Below, piece after piece: positions 8,706 through 17,226 of a DNA stretch of 64,000 nt; position 1 is the stretch's first letter; each line of letters begins with the position of its first letter. Source of the stretch: Terriglobia bacterium (lineage in GTDB: Bacteria; Acidobacteriota; Terriglobia; JAIQFV01); the NCBI GenBank assembly GCA_020073085.1, contig JAIQFV010000002.1, forward strand, positions 9,586-73,585, in the 5' to 3' direction. Made by a program: the position numbers and the translations under genes. The notes under the pieces were generated by a model, which was given only the letters and a program-made list of their open reading frames with translations, made no database searches and was not told the origin of the DNA.

Positions 8706-9215
8706 TCAGCCGCGATAGTCATCTGACAAATTCACATAATCGATCTGAATGGGACAGGCTGTTACGACCGAGCGATCCAACGAGAAATTGTTGTAGCTCG
8801 ACCAGTGCCACAATTCGGGGGATGCTACCAATCCTTTTCGAACCGGATTGTGGTGCATGTACTCCAACCGTTCATTGAACTCGCGTTTGTTCCTCACAAA
8901 TCGGTCCCAGAATCGATGTTGCCAGAAATGACCTTCCATTCCTCGATATTCACCTATTCTGCTGGAGGATTCTGATTTCACCCGGTCCAAAACCTGCGAA
9001 ATGGTGAGCGGAGCGCGCGGCCAGATCAGGGCGTGCCAATGATCCGGCATAAAAACATATCCGCACAATGCAAATCCCAACTCTCGACGAGTCTCTTCGA
9101 ACACCTCAATGAGAATCCCAAATTCGGAGGGACCCATGAAACGGTGATGTCGAAGGAGGTTGGATGTGATGAAGAAGATACGATCTGTCAAACGCAAACG
9201 CCTAAGATTCGTCAT
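8706..9215 (-). CDS. REP-associated tyrosine transposase (RAYT, Y1 HUH family)
   Basis: 169-residue single-strand endonuclease of the IS200/IS605-related TnpA_REP family. The HUH motif is HWH (His59-Trp60-His61, in MPDHWHALI) and the catalytic tyrosine is Tyr119 in RLEYMHHNPVRKGLV, the most conserved block of this family. RAYTs are normally single-copy, lack terminal ends of their own and act on REP hairpins preceded by GTAG or related tetranucleotides. Here BIME units with GTAG/CTAC ends flank the gene directly: 8521-8650 on one side, 9302-9430 on the other. The frame is intact, so it is plausibly active in spreading these repeats. Confidence 0.92.
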   Translation of the reverse strand: MTNLRRLRLTDRIFFITSNLLRHHRFMGPSEFGILIEVFEETRRELGFALCGYVFMPDHWHALIWPRAPLTISQVLDRVKSESSSRIGEYRGMEGHFWQHRFWDRFVRNKREFNERLEYMHHNPVRKGLVASPELWHWSSYNNFSLDRSVVTACPIQIDYVNLSDDYRG

Positions 9216-9301
9216 GAAGAGGCCTCTGCGGGGGTAGGGTTAAAGGATTGGGGGTCAGCGCGGGAATTGTGACAGAATTCGCCTGCTCATTGCAATGCTT
9301 T

Positions 9302-9430
9302 GGTCGCCTCGCCGGCGCTCTTTGCCGGCGGGGGCTCTTCCCCTCAACCCGGGCACAACCGCTGATTCTGTGCATTCCGTTCGCAAATGCCCCCCCCGCA
9401 TGAAACCGCGGGGAGGCTACCAAACCTTTC
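9302..9430. repeat. Single BIME unit beside transposase
   Basis: One unit of the ~144-bp family: GGTCGCCTCGCCGGCGCTC at the start, CCGCGGGGAGGCTACCAAAC at the end, with a diverged linker. Together with the 8521-8650 unit it brackets the RAYT gene. Positions 9431-9576 show no further feature. Confidence 0.85.
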
Positions 9431-9576
9431 CACACCGAAAATGTTTTCCATCCTGGACGTGTCTATGCGATTATGAAATCTGTCGCCATTGTTGATGTGT
9501 GTTCACGCTAAAAGCGCGGACAACCCGATCCATCATCACACTCTCCGATCGACCGGAACGGGCGGCGCCCCACGGA

Positions 9577-10470
9577 ATGATGCGGTCTCGCTACAATCTT
9601 CTCGCGGTCGTACTTACCCTGGCAGCCGTCTCAACGACGATGGCCGGAGAGACGGCCGGGTTCAAGAGTGTGGTGTGGAAGCCGGCACGACTGCAAAGCG
9701 GCTCGGCCTGTTTGTTTACGGTCGAACTCGCCGGCGAGGCGTCGGCGCTTCACGCCAAGTGGATGGACCGTGACGTTGAATTCTTCCAGCGGGGCGGGCG
9801 CCGCACGTGGCAGGGGCTGGCCGGGGTCGACGTTGAAGCCAAACCGGGCGAGTACGATCTCACCCTGGAAGCCACCCTGCCCGATGGCGGGGTGCTCCGC
9901 TCAGTTCATTCCATACGGGTTTTGCCCTCCCCTTACAGGACGGTCAGGCTCCGCGTGCCGGAGAAGTTCGTGCAGCCGGATCCCGAGACGCTGCGGCGGA
10001 TCGAGGCCGACCGGGAAATCAAAAAGCAGGCATTCGCTCACACCACACTGGCGCCGGAATGGTCGGGCAGCTTTGTGGCCCCGCTGAAGTCCACCTTGTC
10101 CGAAGGGTTTGGAACACGCCGGACGTTCAACGGCCAGCTGGCCAGCATTCATCGCGGGCTGGACTATCGTGCCAGAAAGGGTACGCCCGTTCACGCGGCG
10201 AATTCGGGCGAGGTGGTGCTGGCGCGCGAGCTGTTCTACGAAGGCAACTGCGTGGTCATCGATCACGGCCAGCACGTCATGACGCTCTATATGCACCTGT
10301 CCAAGATTGAAGTGGGCGAGGGAGAAGGCGTGAAGAAGGGTCAGCAAATCGGTCTGAGCGGCGCGACCGGACGCGTCACCGGCCCGCACCTTCATCTGGC
10401 AGTGCGATGGGAGGGTGCGTACCTCAATCCCGCCAGCCTGTTGCGGTTAACATTGCCGGAGCTGAAATAA
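9577..10470 (+). CDS. Exported M23-family peptidase (peptidoglycan endopeptidase)
   Basis: Zinc metallopeptidase of the LytM/M23 type, expected to cut peptide cross-links of peptidoglycan in the periplasm or to act as an amidase activator. The N-terminus (MMRSRYNLLAVVLTLAAV...TMAG) is a signal peptide, followed by a beta-rich domain of about 120 residues and the M23 fold with HRGLD (first zinc ligands HxxxD), YMHLSKI and the second motif HLH in GPHLHLAVRW. ATG 9577 begins the signal peptide; an upstream in-frame ATG at 9499 adds 26 residues of poor signal quality. No operon partner: REP units lie upstream and a heptamer array directly downstream. Confidence 0.9.
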   Translation: MMRSRYNLLAVVLTLAAVSTTMAGETAGFKSVVWKPARLQSGSACLFTVELAGEASALHAKWMDRDVEFFQRGGRRTWQGLAGVDVEAKPGEYDLTLEATLPDGGVLRSVHSIRVLPSPYRTVRLRVPEKFVQPDPETLRRIEADREIKKQAFAHTTLAPEWSGSFVAPLKSTLSEGFGTRRTFNGQLASIHRGLDYRARKGTPVHAANSGEVVLARELFYEGNCVVIDHGQHVMTLYMHLSKIEVGEGEGVKKGQQIGLSGATGRVTGPHLHLAVRWEGAYLNPASLLRLTLPELK

Positions 10471-10473
10471 AAC

Positions 10474-10767
10474 CAGTCCAAAGTCCAAAGTCCAAAGTCC
10501 AAAGTTCAAAGTCCAAAGTTCAAAGTCCAAAGTTCAAAGTCCAAAGTTCAAGGTTCAAGGTTCAAGGTTCAAAGTTCAAAGTCCAAAGTCCAAAGTTCAA
10601 AGTTCAAGGTTCAAAGTCCAAAGTTCAAAGTCCAAAGTTCAAAGTCCAAAGTTCAAAGTTCAAAGTCCAAAGTCCAAAGTCCAAAGTTCAAAGTTCAAAG
10701 TTCAAAGTTCAAAGTTCAAAGTTCAAAGTTCAAAGTCCAAAGTTCAAGGTTCCAAGTTCAAGGTCCA
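10474..10767. repeat. Heptamer tandem array, unit YCAAAGT
   Basis: About 40 head-to-tail copies of a 7-bp unit CCAAAGT/TCAAAGT, with occasional TCAAGGT variants, starting 4 bp after the M23 gene stop codon. Because 7 is not a multiple of 3, a stop-free array stays open in several frames and yields meaningless periodic ORFs. Similar sequence is scattered at other gene ends (1351, 37366, 44951, 49826). Confidence 0.95.
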
Positions 10768-10802
10768 CAATTCTACCCTTTTCAGGTCTGACTTCCGGTC
10801 TC

Positions 10803-11232
10803 TTGCTTCCGGCTTCTGGCTTCTGGCTTCTGGCTTCTTGCTTCCGGCTTCTTGCTTCCGGCTTCTGGCTTCTGGCTTCTGGCTTCTGGCTTCTGGCTTC
10901 TGGCTTCTGGCTTCCAGCTTCCGGCTTCCGGCTTCCGGCTTCCGGCTTCCGGCTTCTGGCTTCTGGCTTCTGGCTTCTGGCTTCTGGCTTCCGGCTTCCA
11001 GCTTCCAGCTTCCAGCTTCCAGCTTCCAGCTTCTGGCTTCCAGCTTCCAGCTTCCGGCTTCCGGCTTCCGGCTTCTGGCTTCCGGCTTCCGGCTTCCGGC
11101 TTCTGGCTTCCGGCTTCTGGCTTCCAGCTTCCAGCTTCCGGCTTCCGGCTTCCGGCTTCCGGCTTCCGGCTTCCGGCTTCTGGCTTCCGGCTTCCAGCTT
11201 CCAGCTTCCGGCTTCTGGCTTCCGGCTTCCGG
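10803..11232. repeat. Heptamer tandem array, unit RGCTTCY
   Basis: About 60 copies of GGCTTCT/GGCTTCC/AGCTTCC, one base pattern per 7 bp, separated from the YCAAAGT array by about 35 bp of unique sequence (CACAATTCTACCCTTTTCAG). It lies between the convergent M23 gene and the SHOCT-like gene. It is free of stops on both strands by composition only. Confidence 0.95.
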
Positions 11233-11281
11233 TTATTCCCTCTGGCAACTGGCAACCGAGAACTGACAACTGCTTTTACGT

Positions 11282-11722
11282 CTACTCACAAAAGACCCGC
11301 ACCTTGATGTCCTTGTCATCGACATCGATGGTGAGGTCGTTGAGGTGGTCGATCAGTTCCTCGAGATTCTCGGGCTTGATCTGGGTCAAATCAAAGTTCA
11401 TGCCATGCCCGTGCAGGGCCTCGTTGACGTGGATCCGGGCCTGGTCCGGGATCAGGCTTCCCAGTTTCACTCCCGCCCGGAGCAACTGGACGGGCACGCG
11501 GATGTTCACCTTGGGACCTCGGGCGCCGCCCTGGCCTTCTTTTTCCGGCTCCACCACAACACGGAGGTACTTGGGTTTCGCCTTCGGGTTGGTGTCGAAA
11601 CCGATGGGCGGTGGAGAGACGGGCGGCTCTTTTTCCAGGGCTGCAATCAGCCGTTCCGCCTCATCGGCGGTGATCTGGCCCGCGGAAAGCATTTGCAGGA
11701 TCTTCAAGCGGTTTTCATTCAT
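11282..11722 (-). CDS. SHOCT-like domain protein
   Basis: 146 residues. Residues 4-32 (RLKILQMLSAGQITADEAER) form the SHOCT-like helical hairpin found at the N-terminus of YvlB/LiaX-type proteins linked to envelope stress. The remainder is a predicted beta/alpha domain with IRVPVQLLRAGVKLGSL and an acidic end (LNDLTIDVDDKDIKVRVF). Third gene of the operon DUF2089 protein - small membrane protein - this protein, 9 bp after the second. A role in sensing or buffering envelope stress is inferred from family and context only. Confidence 0.75.
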   Translation of the reverse strand: MNENRLKILQMLSAGQITADEAERLIAALEKEPPVSPPPIGFDTNPKAKPKYLRVVVEPEKEGQGGARGPKVNIRVPVQLLRAGVKLGSLIPDQARIHVNEALHGHGMNFDLTQIKPENLEELIDHLNDLTIDVDDKDIKVRVFCE

Positions 11723-11731
11723 GATGTCCTC

Positions 11732-11992
11732 CTAAGAAATGTCGATTAAAACGGAGTGTTCGCCCTCTCCGACCTCGACGTGCGTTCCCTTCAAGGCAGC
11801 GAGGATCCGCACGAAGGCCGTGAGTGGCCGGAAAGGATTCACCCACTGAACCAGGCAGGCGATCAGAATCACCGGTAAGAGCAGGAGCGCGACCGGCAAA
11901 AGCAGAAGCCACACCAGCAGCAGCGGGATCCGGAGACGGAAGACGCTGCCGCGTTCATGGCGAATGTCGATGGTGGCGATTTGGAAGATCAT
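11732..11992 (-). CDS. Small membrane protein of DUF2089 operon
   Basis: 86 residues with a long hydrophobic stretch at about 22-48 (LLLVWLLLLPVALLLLPV...), enough for one long or two short membrane helices, flanked by a charged N-terminus and an acidic C-terminus. Its ATG overlaps the stop of the upstream DUF2089 gene by 4 bp (ATGA), so translation is coupled. No named family recognised; membrane anchor or partner of the SHOCT-like protein is an inference. Confidence 0.75.
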   Translation of the reverse strand: MIFQIATIDIRHERGSVFRLRIPLLLVWLLLLPVALLLLPVILIACLVQWVNPFRPLTAFVRILAALKGTHVEVGEGEHSVLIDIS

Positions 11993-12375
11993 TTCACCTC
12001 CTCTAACTTCCGGATGGCATCCTGTGCGGTGATCTCGCCGCGCTGCAGTCGATCCAAAACCTCAGCCCGCGACGGGGTGGGATTGGTGTCGACGAAATGA
12101 AGCTTCTCTGCGATCCGGTTGAGCCGGGACTTAATGGTGGGGTAACTGACCCCGAAAATACGCTCCATCTCCTTGATGGATCCATGACAGCGGACGAAGG
12201 CGGTGATGAAGACCTGGTCTTCCAGATTCAACCGTGCCATTTCGGGGAGCTCAAAACACCCCTCGATGACAATGTCTTTCTCTGTCATGCGGACCCGCTC
12301 GACGACAATCGGCCCACCTTGCGTCAAGCGCGTCAGTTCCTGCCAATCCTTACATCCATTATTCTCGATCGCCAT
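11989..12375 (-). CDS. DUF2089-family DNA-binding-like protein
   Basis: 128 residues matching the DUF2089 pattern: a beta-rich N-terminal part, then LNLEDQVFITAFVRCHGSIK and VSYPTIKSRLNRI, which read as a sigma/HTH-like helix-turn-helix, then a second SHOCT-like piece RAEVLDRLQRGEITAQDAIR. Likely a transcription regulator of its own operon. ATG 12375 is preferred over a TTG at 12390. A strong consensus promoter lies just upstream at 12416-12445. Confidence 0.8.
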   Translation of the reverse strand: MAIENNGCKDWQELTRLTQGGPIVVERVRMTEKDIVIEGCFELPEMARLNLEDQVFITAFVRCHGSIKEMERIFGVSYPTIKSRLNRIAEKLHFVDTNPTPSRAEVLDRLQRGEITAQDAIRKLEEVK

Positions 12376-12415
12376 AAACTTAACAACCAACCTTCTATTT
12401 ATTTAATATAGTTAA

Positions 12416-12445
12416 TTTATAAATCATTTTTATTAATATTGTCAA
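12416..12445 (-). promoter_or_regulatory. Consensus promoter of the DUF2089 operon
   Basis: On the minus strand TTGACA (12445-12440) and TATAAA (12421-12416) are 18 bp apart, about 40 bp before the ATG. The surrounding 12391-12493 is extremely AT-rich (long runs of AATATT/TTTATT), very unlike the rest of the window, and upstream of the -35 box would act as an UP element. Confidence 0.65.
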
Positions 12446-12535
12446 TATAAAATTTAAATATTATTAATAAAATTAATTATGTTATTGTTTTTTGGATGTT
12501 TAAGCCGGCCAAACCCTTCCTCACCGCCATACTCT

Positions 12536-12710
12536 GGTGGCCCCGCCGGCGCTCTCTGTCGGCGGGGGCTTGTGCCCTCCACGCGCTAAGGAACATGGTT
12601 TTTGCATCTCGCGCGCAAAAGCCCCCCCCGCAAAAATCGCGGGGAGGCTACCAAACCCTTCCTCACCTCGATGCTTTGGTCGCCCCGCGGTCAAAGAACG
12701 CACCCGCACA
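12536..12710. repeat. BIME unit plus partial second unit
   Basis: GGTGGCCCCGCCGGCGCTC at 12536 starts a unit ending CGCGGGGAGGCTACC near 12652; a new start (GGTCGCCCCGCGG) follows at 12678, 142 bp on, and is cut off by about 12710. More diverged than the arrays at 6056 and 7798 (GCTCTCTGTCGGCG instead of GCTCTTTGCCGGCG). Confidence 0.75.
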
Positions 12711-12720
12711 TTTAGTGCAC

Positions 12721-12736
12721 ATGCTAGAATGTTCGG
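12721..12736 (+). promoter_or_regulatory. Extended -10 giving a leaderless start
   Basis: TGCTAGAAT (12722-12730) is TGn plus TAGAAT. The expected +1 base, 7 nt after the -10 box, is 12737, the A of the next gene's ATG, and no ribosome binding site precedes that ATG. Confidence 0.4.
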
Positions 12737-13720
12737 ATGCCACCAAGAACTCGATATCCATTTCTGATTGTTGTTGTGATCCTGTTGTCGTTCCTGTGTG
12801 CGGCTCATGCTGTCGGGGCCGCTCCGCAGGAGCAGGCAAAACCGGCGCGGTTCACCGTGCACCCCATTGGTGATGGGGTATATGCGGTGATTGCCGCCCG
12901 CGACGGAAACACCGGATTTGTTGTGGGGGATGATGGCGTCGCGGTGATTGACACCCTGACGACCACGGACGCGGCGCGAGAACTGCTGGCAGAGATCCGG
13001 AAGGTCACGAAGCTGCCGGTGCGGTTTGTCGTGAACACGCACTATCATCTCGACCACACCGGCGGGAACGCGGTCTTTGCGGCGGAGGGCGCAGTGATCG
13101 TGGCGCACCGCAACGTACGGACCTGGGCGCGAACCGAGAACTTGAAGTTTTTCGGGCCGAACCCGAAACCGGAGCAGAAGGCGATGGTCGAAGCAATTGC
13201 GCTGCCGACCATTGTTTACGACGATGGCATTGAACTGTTTCTCGGCTCCAGGCGACTGGTGGTTCGCTATTTTCCGGGGCACACCGGAGGGGATTCCATC
13301 GTCGTCGTGCCGAAGGACCCTTCGCATGGAGGAATGGTGTTTTGTGGCGACCTGTTGTGGAAGACACATCTCCCGAATCTGATCGATGCCTCCACCGGGT
13401 TGTGGATAGAGACGCTTGCCCGCCTTACCAAGGATTATGAAGGATCAACCTTCGTACCGGGGCATGGAGAGGTGGCAGAGACGGCCGATGTGGGCGTGTT
13501 CCGCACTTACTTGATGACGTTGCGAGACTCCGTCGCGAAGGCCCAAGCCGCAGGCAAGTCGGGGGATGGGCTGGTCGATGCCGTGTTGCCGGGATTGAAA
13601 GAGAAGTATGGGGAGTGGGGTTTCTTCACGAACTTTTCGAAGACAAACATTCTCCAGACCGGCGAAGAGCTCACCGGCAAGAAGCGGTTGCCCGGAACGA
13701 CACGAGGCAACGCCCCGTGA
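12737..13720 (+). CDS. Exported metallo-beta-lactamase-fold hydrolase
   Basis: 327 residues with an N-terminal signal peptide (FLIVVVILLSFLCAAHAVGA). The MBL fold is complete: HYHLDHTGGN zinc motif, a further His in PGHTGGD, Asp in FCGDLLW and the terminal GHG. This is the broad SoxH/quinoprotein-relay-like MBL group of secreted hydrolases; it lacks features specific for glyoxalase II or for a true beta-lactamase, so substrate is unknown. There is no ribosome binding site before the ATG; the promoter geometry suggests a leaderless mRNA. Confidence 0.88.
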   Translation: MPPRTRYPFLIVVVILLSFLCAAHAVGAAPQEQAKPARFTVHPIGDGVYAVIAARDGNTGFVVGDDGVAVIDTLTTTDAARELLAEIRKVTKLPVRFVVNTHYHLDHTGGNAVFAAEGAVIVAHRNVRTWARTENLKFFGPNPKPEQKAMVEAIALPTIVYDDGIELFLGSRRLVVRYFPGHTGGDSIVVVPKDPSHGGMVFCGDLLWKTHLPNLIDASTGLWIETLARLTKDYEGSTFVPGHGEVAETADVGVFRTYLMTLRDSVAKAQAAGKSGDGLVDAVLPGLKEKYGEWGFFTNFSKTNILQTGEELTGKKRLPGTTRGNAP

Positions 13721-13784
13721 CGGAATGGCAAGAGGTCAACGGATGAGGATCGATGGAACTCGTTCGAAGGCCCTCTCACCTTGT

Positions 13785-14954
13785 TCAAATACCTGTCTTC
13801 AAGAAACCCTTAATGCCTCTTGCCGCTTGGCGGATTCTTTCTTCATTCTCCACCAGGGCGAACCGAACGTGTCCGTCGCCGCTCTCCCCGAAACCGATGC
13901 CCGGTGAGACGGCGACCTGGGCCCGCTCGAGCAGCACCTTCGCAAATTCCAGGGAGCCCAGCGCCTTGAACGGTTCGGGGATGGCCGCCCACAGAAACAT
14001 GGAACCGGCCGGCCTCTCCACCGGCCATCCTGCCTCGTTCAGCAGTTTCACCAGCACGTCGCGCCGCCGGCGATACTCTTCGCGGATGAGTTCCACATGC
14101 CCTTCGCACTTCCGCAACGCCACGGTCGCAGCGATCTGGATGGGCTGAAAGATGCCGTAATCCATGTAGCTTTTCAGGCGCGCCAGCGCCCCGACCATTT
14201 CCGGATTCCCCACACAGAAACCGACTCGCCAGCCTGCCATGCTGTAGCTTTTCGAAAGTGAATAAATTTCGACGGCCACCTCGCGGCTTCGCTCCACTTG
14301 CAGGATACTGGGGGGCCGGGGATTCTCGAAGCACAGGTCGGCGTAAGCAAAATCGTGGATGATCGAAAACCCGTGCTCAAGCGCGAGGCCCACCACCTCT
14401 TCAAAAAACGGCTTGTCCACGCAGACCCCGGTCGGATTGTGAGGGAAAGAGAGAAGCACAAGCCGGGGAGGATCCACCTTCACGGCCGCGCGCAGCTTCT
14501 CCAACAACTGGTCCGCCGACGTCCACGGCACCCGCTCCAGCCGGCCTCCTGCAATGACCACCGAAAACGCATGAATGGGATAACAGGGCTCCGGTACCAG
14601 GGCCCGGTCGTTGGGAGCAAGCAGTGTCAGGACCAGGTGCGAGATGCCTTCCTTGGCGCCGATGGTAGCCACCACTTCCCGTTCCGGATCGAGCTTGACT
14701 CCCCACATTCGCTCGTATCGCTCCGCAAGCGCCAACCTCAAGCCGGCAATGCCCCGCGAAACCGAATAGCGGTGATTCCGGGGGTTGCGGACCGCTTCAA
14801 CGAGTTTTTCCACAATCGGCTCGGGCGTCGCCAGGTCGGGGTTCCCCATTCCCAGATCCACAATGTCAACGCCCCGGGACCGCGCGTCGGCTTTCAGGCG
14901 GTTGATCTGCTCGAACACGTAGGGTGGAAGCTTGCTGCTCAGATAATATGACAT
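13785..14954 (-). CDS. alaC: PLP aminotransferase, AlaC/LL-DAP type
   Basis: Fold-type I aminotransferase, 389 residues, best fitting the alanine/glutamate-pyruvate (AlaC) group: MSYYLSSKLPPYVFEQINRLK at the start, NPDLATP substrate loop, FPHNPTG, YADLCFEN and the PLP-lysine motif SLSKSYSMAGWRVGF. Expected to make alanine from pyruvate and glutamate in the cytoplasm; the closely related LL-diaminopimelate aminotransferase activity cannot be excluded by reading alone. Monocistronic, convergent with the MBL gene. Confidence 0.88.
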   Translation of the reverse strand: MSYYLSSKLPPYVFEQINRLKADARSRGVDIVDLGMGNPDLATPEPIVEKLVEAVRNPRNHRYSVSRGIAGLRLALAERYERMWGVKLDPEREVVATIGAKEGISHLVLTLLAPNDRALVPEPCYPIHAFSVVIAGGRLERVPWTSADQLLEKLRAAVKVDPPRLVLLSFPHNPTGVCVDKPFFEEVVGLALEHGFSIIHDFAYADLCFENPRPPSILQVERSREVAVEIYSLSKSYSMAGWRVGFCVGNPEMVGALARLKSYMDYGIFQPIQIAATVALRKCEGHVELIREEYRRRRDVLVKLLNEAGWPVERPAGSMFLWAAIPEPFKALGSLEFAKVLLERAQVAVSPGIGFGESGDGHVRFALVENEERIRQAARGIKGFLKTGI

Positions 14955-15011
14955 GGTGATGTGTCCTCCTTGTGACGAGCAGTCACGAGAATGGCGCGGC
15001 TCTCCCGTTTC

Positions 15012-15107
15012 TTACTTGATGGTCACCTGTAGATCATCGAAATAGATGACTGAATCGGCATGACGACGTTTGCCTCGCCCTGACCAGTCCGCCTGAGTCT
15101 CTTGAGA
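15012..15107 (-). pseudogene. C-terminal fragment of a secreted protein gene
   Basis: A 31-codon frame with no start ends ADSVIYFDDLQVTIK then TAA. The [IV]YFDD[LV]QVT end is common in carbohydrate-binding or jelly-roll domains of exported proteins, so this may be the tail of a deleted gene. An in-frame stop lies just upstream. The rest of the 14955-15490 gap has no supported feature. Confidence 0.35.
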
Positions 15108-15490
15108 TCAAGACGGGCCGTTGCCCAAATCAATTAGCGCGGTCACCCCCGACGGATCGGGGCGGCCTACGACGCAGAATTATGCGGTCATGTTGTAGGT
15201 CCTCCCACAGGTGCGGGATCGACGGGCGCTTTCGGATTTGACCAACAGCCCGAAGAGTTTAAACCCTGCCGGATGCGCCGCGGAATACCTAATTTCATAG
15301 AAAGGCCATTATGTAAATGAAGGGGAATCTCGGGCAAGGGTCTCGAGCCAGGGGGAAAAGATCATCCGTCTTCCGAATGCGAGAATCCCAGGGGCTGGCA
15401 GAGACCTTGAGGAAGAAATAGTGCAGCCAGACTCTCCATCGAATGGGAAATGCAGCCTCTCACCGGTAAATCATGGAAATCCTGTTCAAT

Positions 15491-17065
15491 TCAGGGGTGG
15501 GGTGATTTCAATATTGCATCCGCGACTGTAATCAATGCGATGAGTCTCAGGTTCTTATCTTTGATCCCTTCTGCTCGAGTTTTGGCCTCTTCGATGTCCA
15601 ATTTTACAAGTGTGTAGATTAATTGTTGGTAGAGCGACCGGGAGTGCAAAAACTCTGGCTGAGCGCGACCTTCGTCAGAGGAGGGTAAAGAGTGATGGCT
15701 TTCCTCTTCGAAGAGTTTGTCCGCAATGGCGAAAGCCGCATTCAGGAGATTCTTGGCCCGCTCTCGATCAAATTTCAAATAAAGGTTGGCCATGTTGCGG
15801 TAGACCACGCCACGCGAGAAAGGATCAATAAGTTTCTCTGCCGCGGAAGAGGCCTCGGAAAGGAAGCTCTTGGCTTGCTGGGGGGCGGAGTCGTACAGAG
15901 AGGAAGCCTTTCGCACCAAATTCATGGCGGCCATAGCCGGGTCAACCGGGGCGGCTGCGGGTGGAGCGGTAAGAAGATCCAACGGTTCCCACGAAATAAT
16001 GCCCCCGTATTGTGCGAATCTCGTCTCGAGAGCCCTTGCGCGGTCCGGGTCCAATCGACGCTCCATCTCGACGAGCTTCTTGGTTGCATGCTGCCAGGTC
16101 CCGCTGTAAATGGTGCGCTTCTTCCCGTCATCGAGGATTGTTAAGTTTTCTTCGGGAAGTGGTTCTCGCTCCAGATCATCGATGACTCTCACGATCAGTC
16201 CCACGGCTTGCTCCGTCAAAGTGGGGCTCAGATCCCAAAGCTGGTCTGCCATTTGGACGAAGGCGTCGATCTGGAGCATGTCGTGCGTGGAATTCTCGAA
16301 GCCACGGATGGCATCGATATAGAGTTTCTCGGCAAGAGCGGGGCGCTGGGTTTTGAGCAAGATCGTCAATCGTGCGACAAACGGAAAGTCAAGGTTCCCT
16401 TTTCTTGCCTCTTCTGAAGCGATTTCATAGGCCCGGTCGGGGTTCTTTCCGGCCAGGCGGGTTAAAACAGTGCCCAGGACGTTTCGGGGGCGATAGGTCA
16501 GCAGTCGAAGGGATGGATCGTTCCATGCGTATGCGCGGTCAATCTTCAACGCCAGATCGGCGCCCTTCTCCACGTTGAGCCCGGAGATGCCCAACACGAT
16601 GTTACCCTGGGCCAGCAGTCTGATTTTGCGCGACTCCGGTGTTTGAAGTTCTAGAGTGGCGTCGAACGCTTGCTCATAAACCTTCACGGCGCGCTCAGGG
16701 TTGAGCTTCTGCATCGACTCCGCGACAAATATAAGTGCCTCCAGTTTCCACCGAGACTCCGAGGTGAGTGCTTCCTCGTAACAACGATTTAACAGGTCGT
16801 CTGCCACTGTTGTTCTCGCATCAAGTGGCTTCACCGCCTGCGACTTCTCCCGGTCCGGGGTTTCCGTCCCGGTAGGGCGAGGCGGTGCCGCTTGTTGTTC
16901 CAACAGCATCCGAATCGGTTCGATGGGTCTTCTGCCTTGATCCTCAACCACAAAAGGAAGTGCAATCTGCGGCAAGAGGAGAGCATGAAGACCTGGCCAA
17001 ACACACAAAATAAAGATGGCAAGTTTCTTTCGTGCTGCTGGATTTCCAAGCATTCTGGGTGGCAT
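15491..17065 (-). CDS. Exported helical-repeat protein, unknown function
   Basis: 524 residues. A signal or anchor segment (KKLAIFILCVWPGLHALLLP) is followed by a low-complexity linker and about 400 residues of alternating amphipathic helices of TPR/SEL1-like character (AVKVYEQAFDATLEL, RAYEIASEEARKGN, RAKNLLNAAFAIADKLF), ending EEAKTRAEGIKDKNLRLIAL. Proteins of this sort occur in Acidobacteriota as scaffolds of unknown role. ATG 17065 has GGAGG at the right distance; a start at 17176 would add 37 residues that do not look coded. No named family recognised. Confidence 0.75.
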   Translation of the reverse strand: MPPRMLGNPAARKKLAIFILCVWPGLHALLLPQIALPFVVEDQGRRPIEPIRMLLEQQAAPPRPTGTETPDREKSQAVKPLDARTTVADDLLNRCYEEALTSESRWKLEALIFVAESMQKLNPERAVKVYEQAFDATLELQTPESRKIRLLAQGNIVLGISGLNVEKGADLALKIDRAYAWNDPSLRLLTYRPRNVLGTVLTRLAGKNPDRAYEIASEEARKGNLDFPFVARLTILLKTQRPALAEKLYIDAIRGFENSTHDMLQIDAFVQMADQLWDLSPTLTEQAVGLIVRVIDDLEREPLPEENLTILDDGKKRTIYSGTWQHATKKLVEMERRLDPDRARALETRFAQYGGIISWEPLDLLTAPPAAAPVDPAMAAMNLVRKASSLYDSAPQQAKSFLSEASSAAEKLIDPFSRGVVYRNMANLYLKFDRERAKNLLNAAFAIADKLFEEESHHSLPSSDEGRAQPEFLHSRSLYQQLIYTLVKLDIEEAKTRAEGIKDKNLRLIALITVADAILKSPHP

Positions 17066-17226
17066 GGGACGCCTCCATGGGAAACTTCCATTAAACAGTT
17101 GGACGCGGTGGGAGCTGCGGGAGTTGCCAACTCGGCCGGAATCAATATTTGAAATTTGAGCCTCTGACTCCCGCATGCATGCCGGAGGAATTTTGTTTCT
17201 GGATTGTGAACAGAGTTTGAGGGTGC

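Noticed and set aside
10407-11735. Open frames of 442, 179, 157, 151 and 142 codons across the heptamer arrays
   Set aside because: They are periodic translations of 7-bp repeats (SKVQSSKFKVQ, LLASGFW, GSRKPEA), open on both strands, without RBS or domain content.
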